NCBI GenBank assembly: GCA_003135995.1 | Contig: PNBM01000199.1 | Span: 10,260 to 15,326 of the forward strand | DNA length: 5,067 nt | Reading direction: 5' to 3' | DNA from: Ignavibacteriota bacterium | Lineage (GTDB): Bacteria > Bacteroidota > Ignavibacteria > Tepidaquicellales > Tepidaquicellaceae | In this document: positions 1-5,067 of the stretch, one piece after another | Numbering within the stretch: position 1 is the first letter of the stretch | How the letters are laid out: the number at the start of each line of letters is the position of its first letter | The notes under the pieces: model-generated | What the model saw: the letters and a program-made list of their open reading frames with translations, nothing else | Databases searched by the model: none | What the model was told of the DNA's origin: nothing | Translations under genes and position numbers: made by a program

Positions 1-971
1 GGATTCGGATAATTTTGATATAAATAAAATTTATCCGGAACATTTGAATTTGGATTTACTTCATCTATAATCATATCAGATAGCGGGCGTCTCCAAATGC
101 CTGATGAACTTGCGAAAATATAATTATTTGCAATTAATAAAGCGCCAACTCCCGGATCGCCATTAAAACCTTCGTCTTTCAGAGTCCAGTTAGTACCGTT
201 ATTTATAGATAAATAGACTCCATATATTGTGGAAGCAAAAACATTATTTCCGGTGATAGCAAAACAATGTACTTCTCTATTATTCAGTGAAGTCTGATAC
301 CAGCTTGTACCGTTGTTCGTGGAACAATAAACCCCTGCAGAACACCCCGCATAAACGGTAGTATTTGAAAAGCCGAAACATGTTATTATTTCATTAGGGT
401 CCGGAAGTCCTGTCGATAATTCAGTCCAGCTGGTTCCATTATTTAATGAACGATAAATAAAATTATTAAACATTGTATTATCCACAAAAGAAATAAAAAC
501 ACTACTATCCTTTGCGGCTACTGCATAAGGAACGAAACTACCGGTGAACATTCCAATCCAATTAATTCCATTATTGGAAGACCGATAAAATGCTGCACCA
601 GAGTTACCACCACCGGCAAACAAATAAGTACTATTTTTTGCAAGATAACTAATCGACATAGAATTTTGAGGAGTCTGCAACCAGTTAATTCCGCTATTTG
701 TCGACATAAACACTCCCCCATAAACTGCTCCTGCAAAAACGTTATTGCCAATTCCGGCAAGTGAATTAAATTCTGTGCCATTGCAAGCCGTGTATGTCCA
801 GTTATTACCATTATTTGTTGACAAATAAACTCCATATGTTTCACTTGCAATAATGTTACTTCCGCTTTTTACCAAAGAAGAAGCATATGATACTCCATTT
901 AACTGTACCCATTGTGCTTCAGAAAAATCAGCAAATGAGATTAATATTAAAACAAATATTATTTTTTTCAT
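1..971 (-). CDS. T9SS-secreted beta-propeller protein (Asp-box/YVTN-like repeats), C-terminus cut by window edge
   Basis: The frame from the ATG at 969-971 stays open to the window edge, giving 323 codons. Residues 1-19 form a signal peptide (MKKIIF, hydrophobic core, SEA before Gln20). Six Asp-box-like motifs S-x-N-x-G-x-x-W follow, with their Trp at residues 58, 97, 138, 182, 224 and 262 (38-44 residues apart). A seventh degenerate blade ends in GIWRRPLSDM at 291-300, so a seven-bladed propeller is likely. The last residues, QNYPNP at 319-324, open a type A sorting domain whose remainder lies outside the window. This tail is known to direct proteins through the type IX system to the cell surface or medium. 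All six boxes carry Asn where the canonical Asp-box has Asp. The gene starts 50 bases after the preceding gene stops, so co-transcription is likely. I see no clear Shine-Dalgarno. The biochemical role is unknown; such propellers are usually binding scaffolds. Confidence 0.9.
   Translation of the reverse strand, partial: MKKIIFVLILISFADFSEAQWVQLNGVSYASSLVKSGSNIIASETYGVYLSTNNGNNWTYTACNGTEFNSLAGIGNNVFAGAVYGGVFMSTNSGINWLQTPQNSMSISYLAKNSTYLFAGGGNSGAAFYRSSNNGINWIGMFTGSFVPYAVAAKDSSVFISFVDNTMFNNFIYRSLNNGTSWTELSTGLPDPNEIITCFGFSNTTVYAGCSAGVYCSTNNGTSWYQTSLNNREVHCFAITGNNVFASTIYGVYLSINNGTNWTLKDEGFNGDPGVGALLIANNYIFASSSGIWRRPLSDMIIDEVNPNSNVPDKFYLYQNYPN
186..227 (-). repeat. Propeller-blade DNA repeat (copy 2; copy 1 at 798-839)
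   Basis: The 42 bases here match 798-839 at 35 of 42 positions without gaps. They encode blade motifs 6 (YGVYLSINNGTNW) and 1 (YGVYLSTNNGNNW) of the propeller gene. The other blades are much less alike at DNA level, so these two blades are probably related by a recent duplication or by gene conversion within the gene. Confidence 0.6.
798..839 (-). repeat. Propeller-blade DNA repeat (copy 1; copy 2 at 186-227)
   Basis: This is the partner of the repeat at 186-227 and encodes the first Asp-box blade of the same gene. The seven differences are mostly transitions or conservative, and the reading frame is the same in both copies. Confidence 0.6.
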
Positions 972-1021
972 AATATTATTATGATTATTATAAAATATTA
1001 TACGATATTAAAACAGTGAAA

Positions 1022-2086
1022 CTATTTAATCACCATTAGTTTTTTCGTATCAGAAAAATCCCCTGCACTCAACCTGTAAAAATATTCTCCGCTGGACAGG
1101 TTACTTGCATCGAATGTTGCTTCGTATGTTCCCACATTCTGTTTCTCGTTTACGAGAGTTGAAATTTCTCTGCCCATTATATCAAATACCTTAAGACTGA
1201 CAAAATCAGATTTTGTAATCTGGTATCTGATATTTGTTGTTGGGTTAAACGGATTCGGATAATTCTGGCTCAACAAATATTTTGATGGAACAGCTTCGGA
1301 AATATTCCTGATGCCGATAGGAACATTTGTTGTTGTATATCTGACTTCTTTATAGCCACTGACACCGACACCCATTATATATTCAAGTTGTGTTATGATT
1401 TGAAACACAGGAAATTTATATCCGCTCCTGAACCATTCATAGCGGTATTCACTAATAAATCCTAAACCGCCCGTACTAAGTGAGTCGAGTCCTGCAACAT
1501 AATATCTGACTCTTACAACATTAGAATAAGATACACCACCCGGAAGATTTATTGTACCCCAGCCATCGGCATTTTGAGTAATTATTTCATAATAATGATT
1601 CCAGTTGCTGCCCGCGGTTTTATAAAATCGAACTGAGTCGACATAAGTAGTTCCCCCATAAGACATAGGATAGTGGAAATATGGTATTCCGACATTATTA
1701 TATGTTCGTATTAATGTTAATCCGGAAGAACCCGAGTCCGCTTGCCCGAGCCAGCCGAACATATTACCCGTTTTTTGCCAGTATATAATACTGCTTTCAC
1801 CTGTCTGCGTAGCTGCCAAATTAGCAGTCGGATAATAAGTAGAATATGGCATACCGGTCGGAGAAATCCACGACATAGTTCCAATATTTGAAGATAGATT
1901 AATACCTGTGAAGTTCCATGTGACATTCGCACCTCCTGAACCGGGTAATACATTAGTTGTATCAGCATTTTTAAATAACAAGTTATCCCCCACGGAAGGA
2001 TTATAAGATGAAGTAATTACAGGACCTTGGGCGAATAAGTTTATACCTAACAGTAAAAATCCAAGAATAAGGTAAAAAGTTTTCAT
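1022..2086 (-). CDS. T9SS type A sorting domain-containing secreted protein, function unknown
   Basis: The protein has 354 residues and ends in TAG, with a backup TAA eight codons later. I chose the ATG at 2086 because it begins a clean signal peptide (MKTFYLILGF, LFA before Gln20) and has AAAGGA about 10 bases upstream. A TTG further upstream would add 14 charged residues ahead of the signal. Residues 20-260 are rich in Gly, Tyr, Ser and Thr and look all-beta. The stretch DGWGTINLPGG at 174-184, then NVVRVRYY and YEWFRSGYKFPV, resembles a region I recall from uncharacterised Bacteroidota secreted proteins; I know no function for it. Residues 270-354 are a complete type A sorting domain (QNYPNPFNPTT, LKVFDIMGREISTLVNE, SSGEYFYRL, KKLMVIK). 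It lies 207 bases after the interrupted propeller gene and 50 bases before the next propeller gene, in the same direction. Confidence 0.92.
   Translation of the reverse strand: MKTFYLILGFLLLGINLFAQGPVITSSYNPSVGDNLLFKNADTTNVLPGSGGANVTWNFTGINLSSNIGTMSWISPTGMPYSTYYPTANLAATQTGESSIIYWQKTGNMFGWLGQADSGSSGLTLIRTYNNVGIPYFHYPMSYGGTTYVDSVRFYKTAGSNWNHYYEIITQNADGWGTINLPGGVSYSNVVRVRYYVAGLDSLSTGGLGFISEYRYEWFRSGYKFPVFQIITQLEYIMGVGVSGYKEVRYTTTNVPIGIRNISEAVPSKYLLSQNYPNPFNPTTNIRYQITKSDFVSLKVFDIMGREISTLVNEKQNVGTYEATFDASNLSSGEYFYRLSAGDFSDTKKLMVIK
1217..1267 (-). repeat. Sorting-domain DNA repeat (second copy at 2504-2554, partial third at 1-20)
   Basis: These 51 bases align without gaps to 2504-2554 in the neighbouring gene, with long identical blocks at each end. 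The first 20 bases of the window (ggattcggataattttgata) are a truncated third copy. All encode the QNYPNPFNP start of the sorting domain and the RYQI that follows. The repeat is coding and reflects shared ancestry of the domain; it is not a mobile element. Confidence 0.6.
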
Positions 2087-2131
2087 AATCTTTTTTTCCT
2101 TTCTGTTAATTTTTTTTGGAAGGAGCAATTG

Positions 2132-2172
2132 CTAATATAATGTAGTATAAGTTTTTACAATTTAAAAGTAAA
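2132..2172 (-). promoter_or_regulatory. Candidate promoter for the 1022-2086 gene
   Basis: Two overlapping readings are possible. A sigma70-like reading has TTTACT (2167-2172), 17 bases, then TATACT (2144-2149), which matches 4/6 and 5/6. A Bacteroidota-like reading has TTG (2158-2160), 18 bases, then TATATTAG (2132-2139), one mismatch from TAnnTTTG. Either would give a leader of roughly 40-50 bases before the ATG at 2086. A+T-rich DNA produces such matches by chance, so confidence is low. The rest of 2087-2293 shows no gene and no convincing terminator. Confidence 0.25.
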
Positions 2173-2293
2173 TAATTGATGAACGTACGGTTAAACTTCT
2201 GATTTCCGTAAACACAATAAATAAAATTTCAGACTGTTTATTAATAAGACTGATTGAAAAACATAAATCTTACGAAATAATGAAAAAATAAAT

Positions 2294-3136
2294 TTATTTT
2301 AACAGCATTAACTTCTTTGTATCAGAATAATCCTCCGCTCTAATTCGATAGAAGTATACACCGCTTGCGAGCTGGTTAATGGTGTATTGGTTATTGGGAA
2401 ATTGGGTTTCATATGTACCGGCTTTCTGAAATTCATTTACGAGTGTTGCTATTTCCTTTCCGAGAACATCGTAGACCTTTAAAGTTACGAATCTTGAATC
2501 TTTAATCTGGTATCTTATAGTCGTAACCGGATTGAACGGATTCGGGTAATTCTGATAAAGCATAAATGTCCCGGGCTCTGAAGAACTTATAGAACGAACA
2601 CCTATTGTAAAGGTATCAATAATAGCGGTATACAGATTGCTATAGCCATATCCCAAAGATGCTGTCCAGACAGGTCTGACTTTATTGTTATATGCAGTTA
2701 TACCAATATAATCGCCGTTCCAAATTTGTGAGAGTGTCCATGAAATATTATTAGAAATCTTAACATTTTGAAAAGTACTGCCGCCATCAGTCGAACGGGC
2801 AATATAAGCATCATTATATATTCCGTTGGAATAATTACGTCCATCATAAAATAAAATCCAGATATAACCGGTAATCCGGTCAACAGAAATCCAGGGCAAT
2901 TCCTGATTATGTCCGGGAGAATCGTTATTAACCCGCAAAGGACTGCTCCAGTTGTTTCCGCTGTTAGTAGATTTAATCAGCCAGATGTCCCTGTCGTTTG
3001 TGCCGTTTCTCAAATCTGAAAAACATATATAAACATTTCCTTTATATTGAGATTGAGAAAGGTCACAGGCAACAACAGGAGAGTGGTGCCACATCCATCC
3101 TCCCGGCTGTGAAGAAGCAATTATATCTTTACTCAA
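2294..3136 (-). pseudogene. C-terminal half of the interrupted propeller: last blades plus T9SS sorting domain
   Basis: Directly after the amber codon the same frame continues for 280 codons from TTG at 3136. It carries Asp-boxes S-T-N-S-G-N-N-W and S-T-D-G-G-S-T-F (residues 307-314 and 366-373 of the full frame) and a complete 90-residue sorting domain (QNYPNPFNPVTT, LKVYDVLGKEIATLVNE, SGVYFYRI, KKLMLLK). The sorting domain has about five extra residues (near NNQYTINQ) relative to the next gene. As a separate gene it would have no signal peptide and no ribosome binding site, so I treat it as the orphaned remainder of the upstream frame. A TTG start here would be reinitiation at best. Confidence 0.75.
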
Positions 3137-3139
3137 CTA
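3137..3139 (-). other. In-frame amber (TAG) codon at a conserved Asp-box tryptophan
   Basis: The minus-strand codons read GAC GGT GGA AAT ACG TAG TTG AGT. The Asp-box S-x-D-x-G-x-T-W demands Trp here. Trp has the single codon TGG, so one G-to-A change on the coding strand (C-to-T at plus-strand 3138) explains the stop. No length change is involved. Confidence 0.9.
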
Positions 3140-3889
3140 CGTATTTCCACCGTCCGTTGAGCGGTTAAATAATACCTGCTGATTGTAAGGATAACAGACA
3201 TATATTTCACCATTTATCCCCGTGCAAGGCACGGGACCTTCAGGAGACAAAGTATCCCAGTTGCTGTGACCCGCTATTTCACTTATTCGTTTTGGTGTGC
3301 TGAAATTATTGCCTGCATCGGTTGATTTACAAAAATAAACATAACAACTATCATACTGATTATTACTTTCCACAGAATCAAATAATGTCCAGGTTACGTA
3401 AATATTATTTCTGTATGGACTGTTTGAAAAGTCAACGCAAGCCATTGGCATATCGTCAAATTTAGAAAGCAGGGCAAAAGTAACACCGTTATCCCAGTTG
3501 ATTCCGCCGTTTGTTGACTTAATGCAAAGTAATTTATCTCCGTTAGGAGGCGGAGTTCCCCAGTTCGCAACGCAGATATAATAGAAATTTCCCGAAGTAT
3601 CAACTATAACAACAGGGTCACTTCCCGGTTGTGCAAGAGTTGAAGATAATGTACCACCCGACCAATTCAACCCGCTATTTGTAGAATAAAAGTATAACAT
3701 ATTGCTTTGGCTGGATAAACTTGCAACGTGTGTACCAACAACAAGCTGATTTGTGTTTTTTGGATTCATTGCAATCCATTCTTCACCGCCAATATACGCA
3801 CTATTAAGTTTTACATTTAAGTATTGAGCATTCAATTGATTTAAAACTAAAAACGATATCGCGAAAAATAATTTAATTAATATTTTCAT
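3137..3889 (-). CDS. N-terminal half of the interrupted propeller (predicted product if the amber codon terminates)
   Basis: This 250-residue ORF would be made if TAG is read as stop. Residues 1-21 form a signal peptide (MKILIKLFF, hydrophobic core, LNA before Gln22). Three full Asp-boxes follow at 69-76, 125-132 and 189-196, and the fourth stops after STDGGNT. The product lacks the last blades and the sorting domain, so it should enter the periplasm but could not use the type IX route, and an open propeller is unlikely to fold stably. The ATG overlaps the stop of a possible upstream small ORF as ATGA; no strong Shine-Dalgarno of its own is visible (AAGAAAAGAATGG is the nearest purine run). 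Confidence 0.7.
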   Translation of the reverse strand: MKILIKLFFAISFLVLNQLNAQYLNVKLNSAYIGGEEWIAMNPKNTNQLVVGTHVASLSSQSNMLYFYSTNSGLNWSGGTLSSTLAQPGSDPVVIVDTSGNFYYICVANWGTPPPNGDKLLCIKSTNGGINWDNGVTFALLSKFDDMPMACVDFSNSPYRNNIYVTWTLFDSVESNNQYDSCYVYFCKSTDAGNNFSTPKRISEIAGHSNWDTLSPEGPVPCTGINGEIYVCYPYNQQVLFNRSTDGGNT

Positions 3890-4059
3890 ATTATTAATAC
3901 CATTCTTTTCTTAAAATCTTCTGACATAAATACGATTTTAAGAAAACTTAATGAACATAAGTTTTGAAATAAATTAATGTGACGAACCTTCAGTGTCTGA
4001 CAAAATAATACAGAAGGGAATAAGGCAAAAAATATTGAAACAGAATAAATCTTATCCAA
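3886..4059 (-). CDS. Possible small secreted protein (57 codons, TTG start) overlapping the propeller gene start
   Basis: TTG at 4057-4059 is preceded by GGAGGT (4065-4070) with a 5-base spacer, the best ribosome binding site in the window, and an in-frame TAA lies just upstream. The product reads (M)DKIYSVSIFFALFPSVLFCQ and then about 37 more residues. It begins like a signal peptide: Lys3, hydrophobic 7-19, then Cys20-Gln21 in the place where neighbours have Ala-Gln. Its TGA overlaps the ATG of the propeller gene as ATGA, a usual sign of translational coupling. I recognise no family. Against it: the rare start codon, an unremarkable Leu/Phe/Ser-rich remainder, and the fact that ORFs this long arise by chance in A+T-rich DNA. 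It could also be a decayed N-terminus of a secreted protein, or a leader peptide. Confidence 0.35.
   Translation of the reverse strand: MDKIYSVSIFFALFPSVLFCQTLKVRHINLFQNLCSLSFLKIVFMSEDFKKRMVLII
3906..3946. repeat. Perfect 13-bp inverted repeat in the propeller gene leader
   Basis: Plus-strand 3906-3918 (ttttcttaaaatc) is the exact reverse complement of 3934-3946, with a 15-base spacer. The inner end lies 16 bases upstream of the ATG at 3889. It could be a protein-binding operator, or in the minus-strand RNA a weak A/U-rich hairpin close to the start codon. It also lies inside the possible small ORF, so a coding role is not excluded. Confidence 0.55.
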
Positions 4060-4064
4060 AATTT

Positions 4065-4070
4065 ACCTCC
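4065..4070 (-). promoter_or_regulatory. Shine-Dalgarno sequence GGAGGT with no annotated start except a TTG
   Basis: Six consecutive bases complementary to the usual 16S rRNA tail sit 5 bases before TTG 4057-4059. It is too far (about 175 bases) from the ATG at 3889 to serve that gene directly, which is the main reason for proposing the small ORF. Confidence 0.4.
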
Positions 4071-4083
4071 GCGTTAGTTAATA

Positions 4084-4091
4084 CAAATGTA
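4084..4091 (-). promoter_or_regulatory. Candidate Bacteroidota-type -7 element (TACATTTG)
   Basis: TACATTTG matches the TAnnTTTG consensus exactly and lies 13 bases before the GGAGGT. The nearest upstream TTG (4117-4119) is 25 bases away, longer than the usual spacing, so the -33 element is weak or absent. If real it would drive the small ORF and the propeller gene. A match of six fixed bases is expected by chance fairly often in this composition. Confidence 0.25.
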
Positions 4092-4209
4092 GAGAAAAGG
4101 AAATATATTTCATATACAAAATGTCAGTTAAATCTGATAATTCGTAAAATGCTAATATTATAATGAAGGGAATTAAATTGGTTATTTATATTGATAAAGA
4201 TAGAGTAAT

Positions 4210-4268
4210 AAAAAAAGTCTGTCCGGATATTTGAAATTATTTCAACAATCAAAATATTCGGACAGACT
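4210..4268 (-). terminator. Intrinsic (rho-independent) terminator of the lipoprotein gene
   Basis: Arms 4216-4232 and 4252-4268 pair over 17 positions with one mismatch (a G-U pair if read on the plus strand, C-A on the minus strand). Read on the minus strand, the hairpin is followed by a run of seven T (complement of 4210-4216). It begins about 30 bases after the TAA at 4299, as expected for that gene. The 19-base loop holds its own small palindrome (ttgaaat/atttcaa, 4231-4245). No T-run follows on the plus strand, so it acts in the minus direction. Confidence 0.88.
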
Positions 4269-4298
4269 CCATGCTTCCAACAACGTAAGAAATTACAG

Positions 4299-4970
4299 TT
4301 AATTTCCAACTAACTGCACGGCATCGATTTCCTTCCATCCGGGAAGCGAATTTGTTGCGAATGTGATATATACAGTTTTTGTTTTGTAATCTGTTTTATC
4401 GAATTTAACTTTTAAATATTGAATCTTATCCGGTTCGTATTTGGTTTTATCAACTCCTTCCCAAACTGTATGGCTTTTTCCTTTTAAATCAATTAATTCA
4501 ACTTTTATTATTGAGCCGGGGTTGAATGTCTGCCTGATTCTTATTTCCGTAGGATTCACTGCTTTTTCATATGTCAGTTTAATCCATTCTATTCCTTTCT
4601 CCTGCTCTTTTGATGTCCATGCTTTTCCGTTATCCCCGTATGTATCGACGTCAGGCGGACCTATCAATTGATTTGCCGACCATGTGTCATTACCTGTATG
4701 GTCTGAATAAGTAGAACTTGCCTCAGCACCAATTGCCCACTGTCCGAGAGAATCCTTTAATAATTTATCCTCTTCCAAGGCATCTTTTACTTTCTGTTCC
4801 CTATCCATTTTATCTTTGACAGATTTCAATGAATCTTCTTTCTTTTGCTGAATTGCAGCTTCTTCTTTTTGCTGATTAGAAACTTTTTCTTCCGTTTTGG
4901 ATTCTTCTTTTTTTCTGCAAGCGGCGAAAATAAACACGAACACTATGAACAAGCAAATATATCTTTTCAT
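4299..4970 (-). CDS. Outer-surface lipoprotein with coiled-coil stalk and discoidin-like (galactose-binding-fold) domain
   Basis: The protein has 223 residues. A short signal (MKRYICLFIVFVFIF) ends in the lipobox F-A-A-C with Cys18 as the lipidated residue. The next residues RKKEES are basic then acidic; in Bacteroidota a charged cluster just after the Cys can act as a lipoprotein surface-export signal, so exposure on the outer face is plausible. Residues 19-75 are almost all Lys, Glu, Gln and Asp and should form a coiled-coil stalk. Residues 78-222 look like a jelly-roll domain: ASSTYSD, WSANQLIGPPDVDTYGD, then EWIKLTYEKAVNPTEIRIRQTFNPGSIIKVEL and HTVWEG. I recognise this pattern from discoidin-like domains such as that in the eukaryotic F-box protein FBXL4. 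The ligand is unknown; carbohydrate is a guess. The start is fixed by AAGGAG 5 bases upstream. It appears to be transcribed alone, and its codon composition is unremarkable. Confidence 0.9.
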   Translation of the reverse strand: MKRYICLFIVFVFIFAACRKKEESKTEEKVSNQQKEEAAIQQKKEDSLKSVKDKMDREQKVKDALEEDKLLKDSLGQWAIGAEASSTYSDHTGNDTWSANQLIGPPDVDTYGDNGKAWTSKEQEKGIEWIKLTYEKAVNPTEIRIRQTFNPGSIIKVELIDLKGKSHTVWEGVDKTKYEPDKIQYLKVKFDKTDYKTKTVYITFATNSLPGWKEIDAVQLVGN

Positions 4971-4975
4971 ATTAT

Positions 4976-4981
4976 CTCCTT
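4976..4981 (-). promoter_or_regulatory. Shine-Dalgarno AAGGAG for the lipoprotein gene
   Basis: AAGGAG lies 5 bases upstream of the ATG at 4968-4970, which settles the start codon and shows that this organism does use Shine-Dalgarno pairing at some genes. Confidence 0.8.
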
Positions 4982-5011
4982 TTTATTTTTCATCAATGTA
5001 AGTTATTTATA

Positions 5012-5040
5012 ATTATATTTCTATGACTTAATTCTGTGAA
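5012..5040 (-). promoter_or_regulatory. Sigma70-like promoter of the lipoprotein gene
   Basis: TTCACA (5035-5040, 5/6 of TTGACA), then exactly 17 bases, then TATAAT (5012-5017, 6/6). Transcription would start near 5005, giving a leader of about 35 bases that contains the Shine-Dalgarno. This is the best promoter match in the window, though unproven. The rest of 4982-5067 holds no other feature I can support. Confidence 0.45.
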
Positions 5041-5067
5041 ATTATTATTTTAGAATTTGAGAATGAG

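Larger units (their letters stand above)
2294..3889 (-). pseudogene. Sialidase-like Asp-box propeller with T9SS sorting domain, interrupted by an in-frame amber codon
   Basis: Read as one frame from the ATG at 3889 to the TAA at 2294 this is 531 codons, with a single TAG at codon 251. Six Asp-boxes are evenly placed, with the Trp/Phe position at residues 76, 132, 196, 251 (the TAG), 314 and 373 (55-64 apart), as in a six-bladed sialidase-type propeller. The order signal peptide, propeller, sorting domain is complete, and both halves continue the same domain across the stop, which argues for one original gene. Wording such as QPGGW, FSDLRNGTNDRDIWLIKST and FYDGRNY matches a family I recall from Bacteroidota secreted BNR-repeat proteins. 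I cannot point to a sialidase catalytic site, so enzyme activity should not be assumed. It could be a recent nonsense mutant, a base-call error, or translated by readthrough. Confidence 0.8.
3947..4208. other. Non-coding or leader stretch between the propeller gene and the lipoprotein terminator
   Basis: Apart from the candidate promoter element, Shine-Dalgarno and small ORF listed separately, I see no supportable gene, RNA or repeat here. It is A+T-rich, and the 4092-4208 part contains only short open frames without start signals. Confidence 0.5.

Noticed and set aside
518..850. 110-codon minus-strand ORF in another frame
   Set aside because: It lies inside the propeller gene 1-971, whose frame has a signal peptide, regular Asp-boxes and a sorting motif; this frame has none.
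972..1021. TATAAT-like sequences before the 1-971 gene
   Set aside because: Two matches exist but no -35 hexamer at 16-18 bases; the 50-base gap is better explained by co-transcription.
1717..1968. 83-codon minus-strand ORF
   Set aside because: Shadow of the 1022-2086 gene, without recognisable features or a ribosome binding site.
2087..2128. Upstream TTG start for the 1022-2086 gene
   Set aside because: It would place 14 charged residues (with KKINRKEKK) before a clean signal peptide, and the ATG at 2086 has a purine-rich AAAGGA in front.
2124..2133. 10-bp palindrome agcaattgct near the presumed transcription start of the 1022-2086 gene
   Set aside because: Too short to separate from chance in A+T-rich DNA and not repeated elsewhere in the window.
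2221..2300. Possible terminator after the interrupted propeller gene
   Set aside because: Only short A/T palindromes (such as AAATAAATTTATTT at the stop) with no G+C stem; not convincing.
2698..2883. 61-codon minus-strand ORF, and the similar one at 3394-3603
   Set aside because: Both are out-of-frame shadows within the interrupted propeller gene.
3137..3889. Frameshift as the cause of the gene split
   Set aside because: Both halves share one frame with the motif continuing directly across the TAG; only a substitution is needed.
4124..4309. 61-codon minus-strand ORF
   Set aside because: It overlaps the end of the lipoprotein gene and runs through the terminator hairpin; its product is low-complexity Ile/Asn/Phe.
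4441..4671. 76-codon plus-strand ORF
   Set aside because: Antisense to the well-supported lipoprotein gene and without start signals.

Overview
The window is A+T-rich (about two thirds by eye) and every gene I can support lies on the minus strand. Two complete or near-complete genes end in a Por/type IX secretion (T9SS) type A sorting domain, with the QNYPNPFNP opening and KKLM-x-x-K ending. A third runs off the left edge just inside the same motif. This motif style, AxAQ-type signal peptides and Asp-box propellers point to the Bacteroidota/Chlorobi/Ignavibacteria group, with Ignavibacteria-like wording of the sorting domain my best guess. No secretion machinery, RNA gene, CRISPR array or mobile element is visible.

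Layout, in the direction of transcription (right to left). (1) A surface lipoprotein (4299-4970) has a charged coiled-coil stalk and a discoidin-like domain. A sigma70-like promoter and a good Shine-Dalgarno sit upstream, and a strong intrinsic terminator (4210-4268) follows, so it looks monocistronic. (2) A leader region (3890-4208) carries a TAnnTTTG element, the strongest Shine-Dalgarno-like sequence in the window, a possible 57-codon small ORF that starts with TTG and overlaps the next gene by ATGA, and a perfect 13-bp inverted repeat. (3) A six-bladed sialidase-like Asp-box propeller with a T9SS tail (2294-3889) is split by an in-frame amber codon at 3137-3139. The amber falls exactly where a conserved Asp-box tryptophan (TGG) should be. 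(4) A T9SS-secreted protein of unrecognised function (1022-2086) follows. (5) After 50 bases comes a seven-bladed-type propeller protein with its own sorting motif (1-971, truncated by the window).

Functionally this is a small island of envelope and secreted proteins: one lipid-anchored outer-surface binding protein and three probable T9SS cargoes. Genes 2 and 1 are probably co-transcribed; the interrupted propeller gene appears to have its own upstream leader. No enzyme activity can be assigned to any of them from sequence alone.

The points most worth checking are the amber codon inside the propeller gene, which could be a fresh nonsense mutation, a sequencing error or recoding, and the putative signal-peptide-bearing small ORF coupled to that gene.
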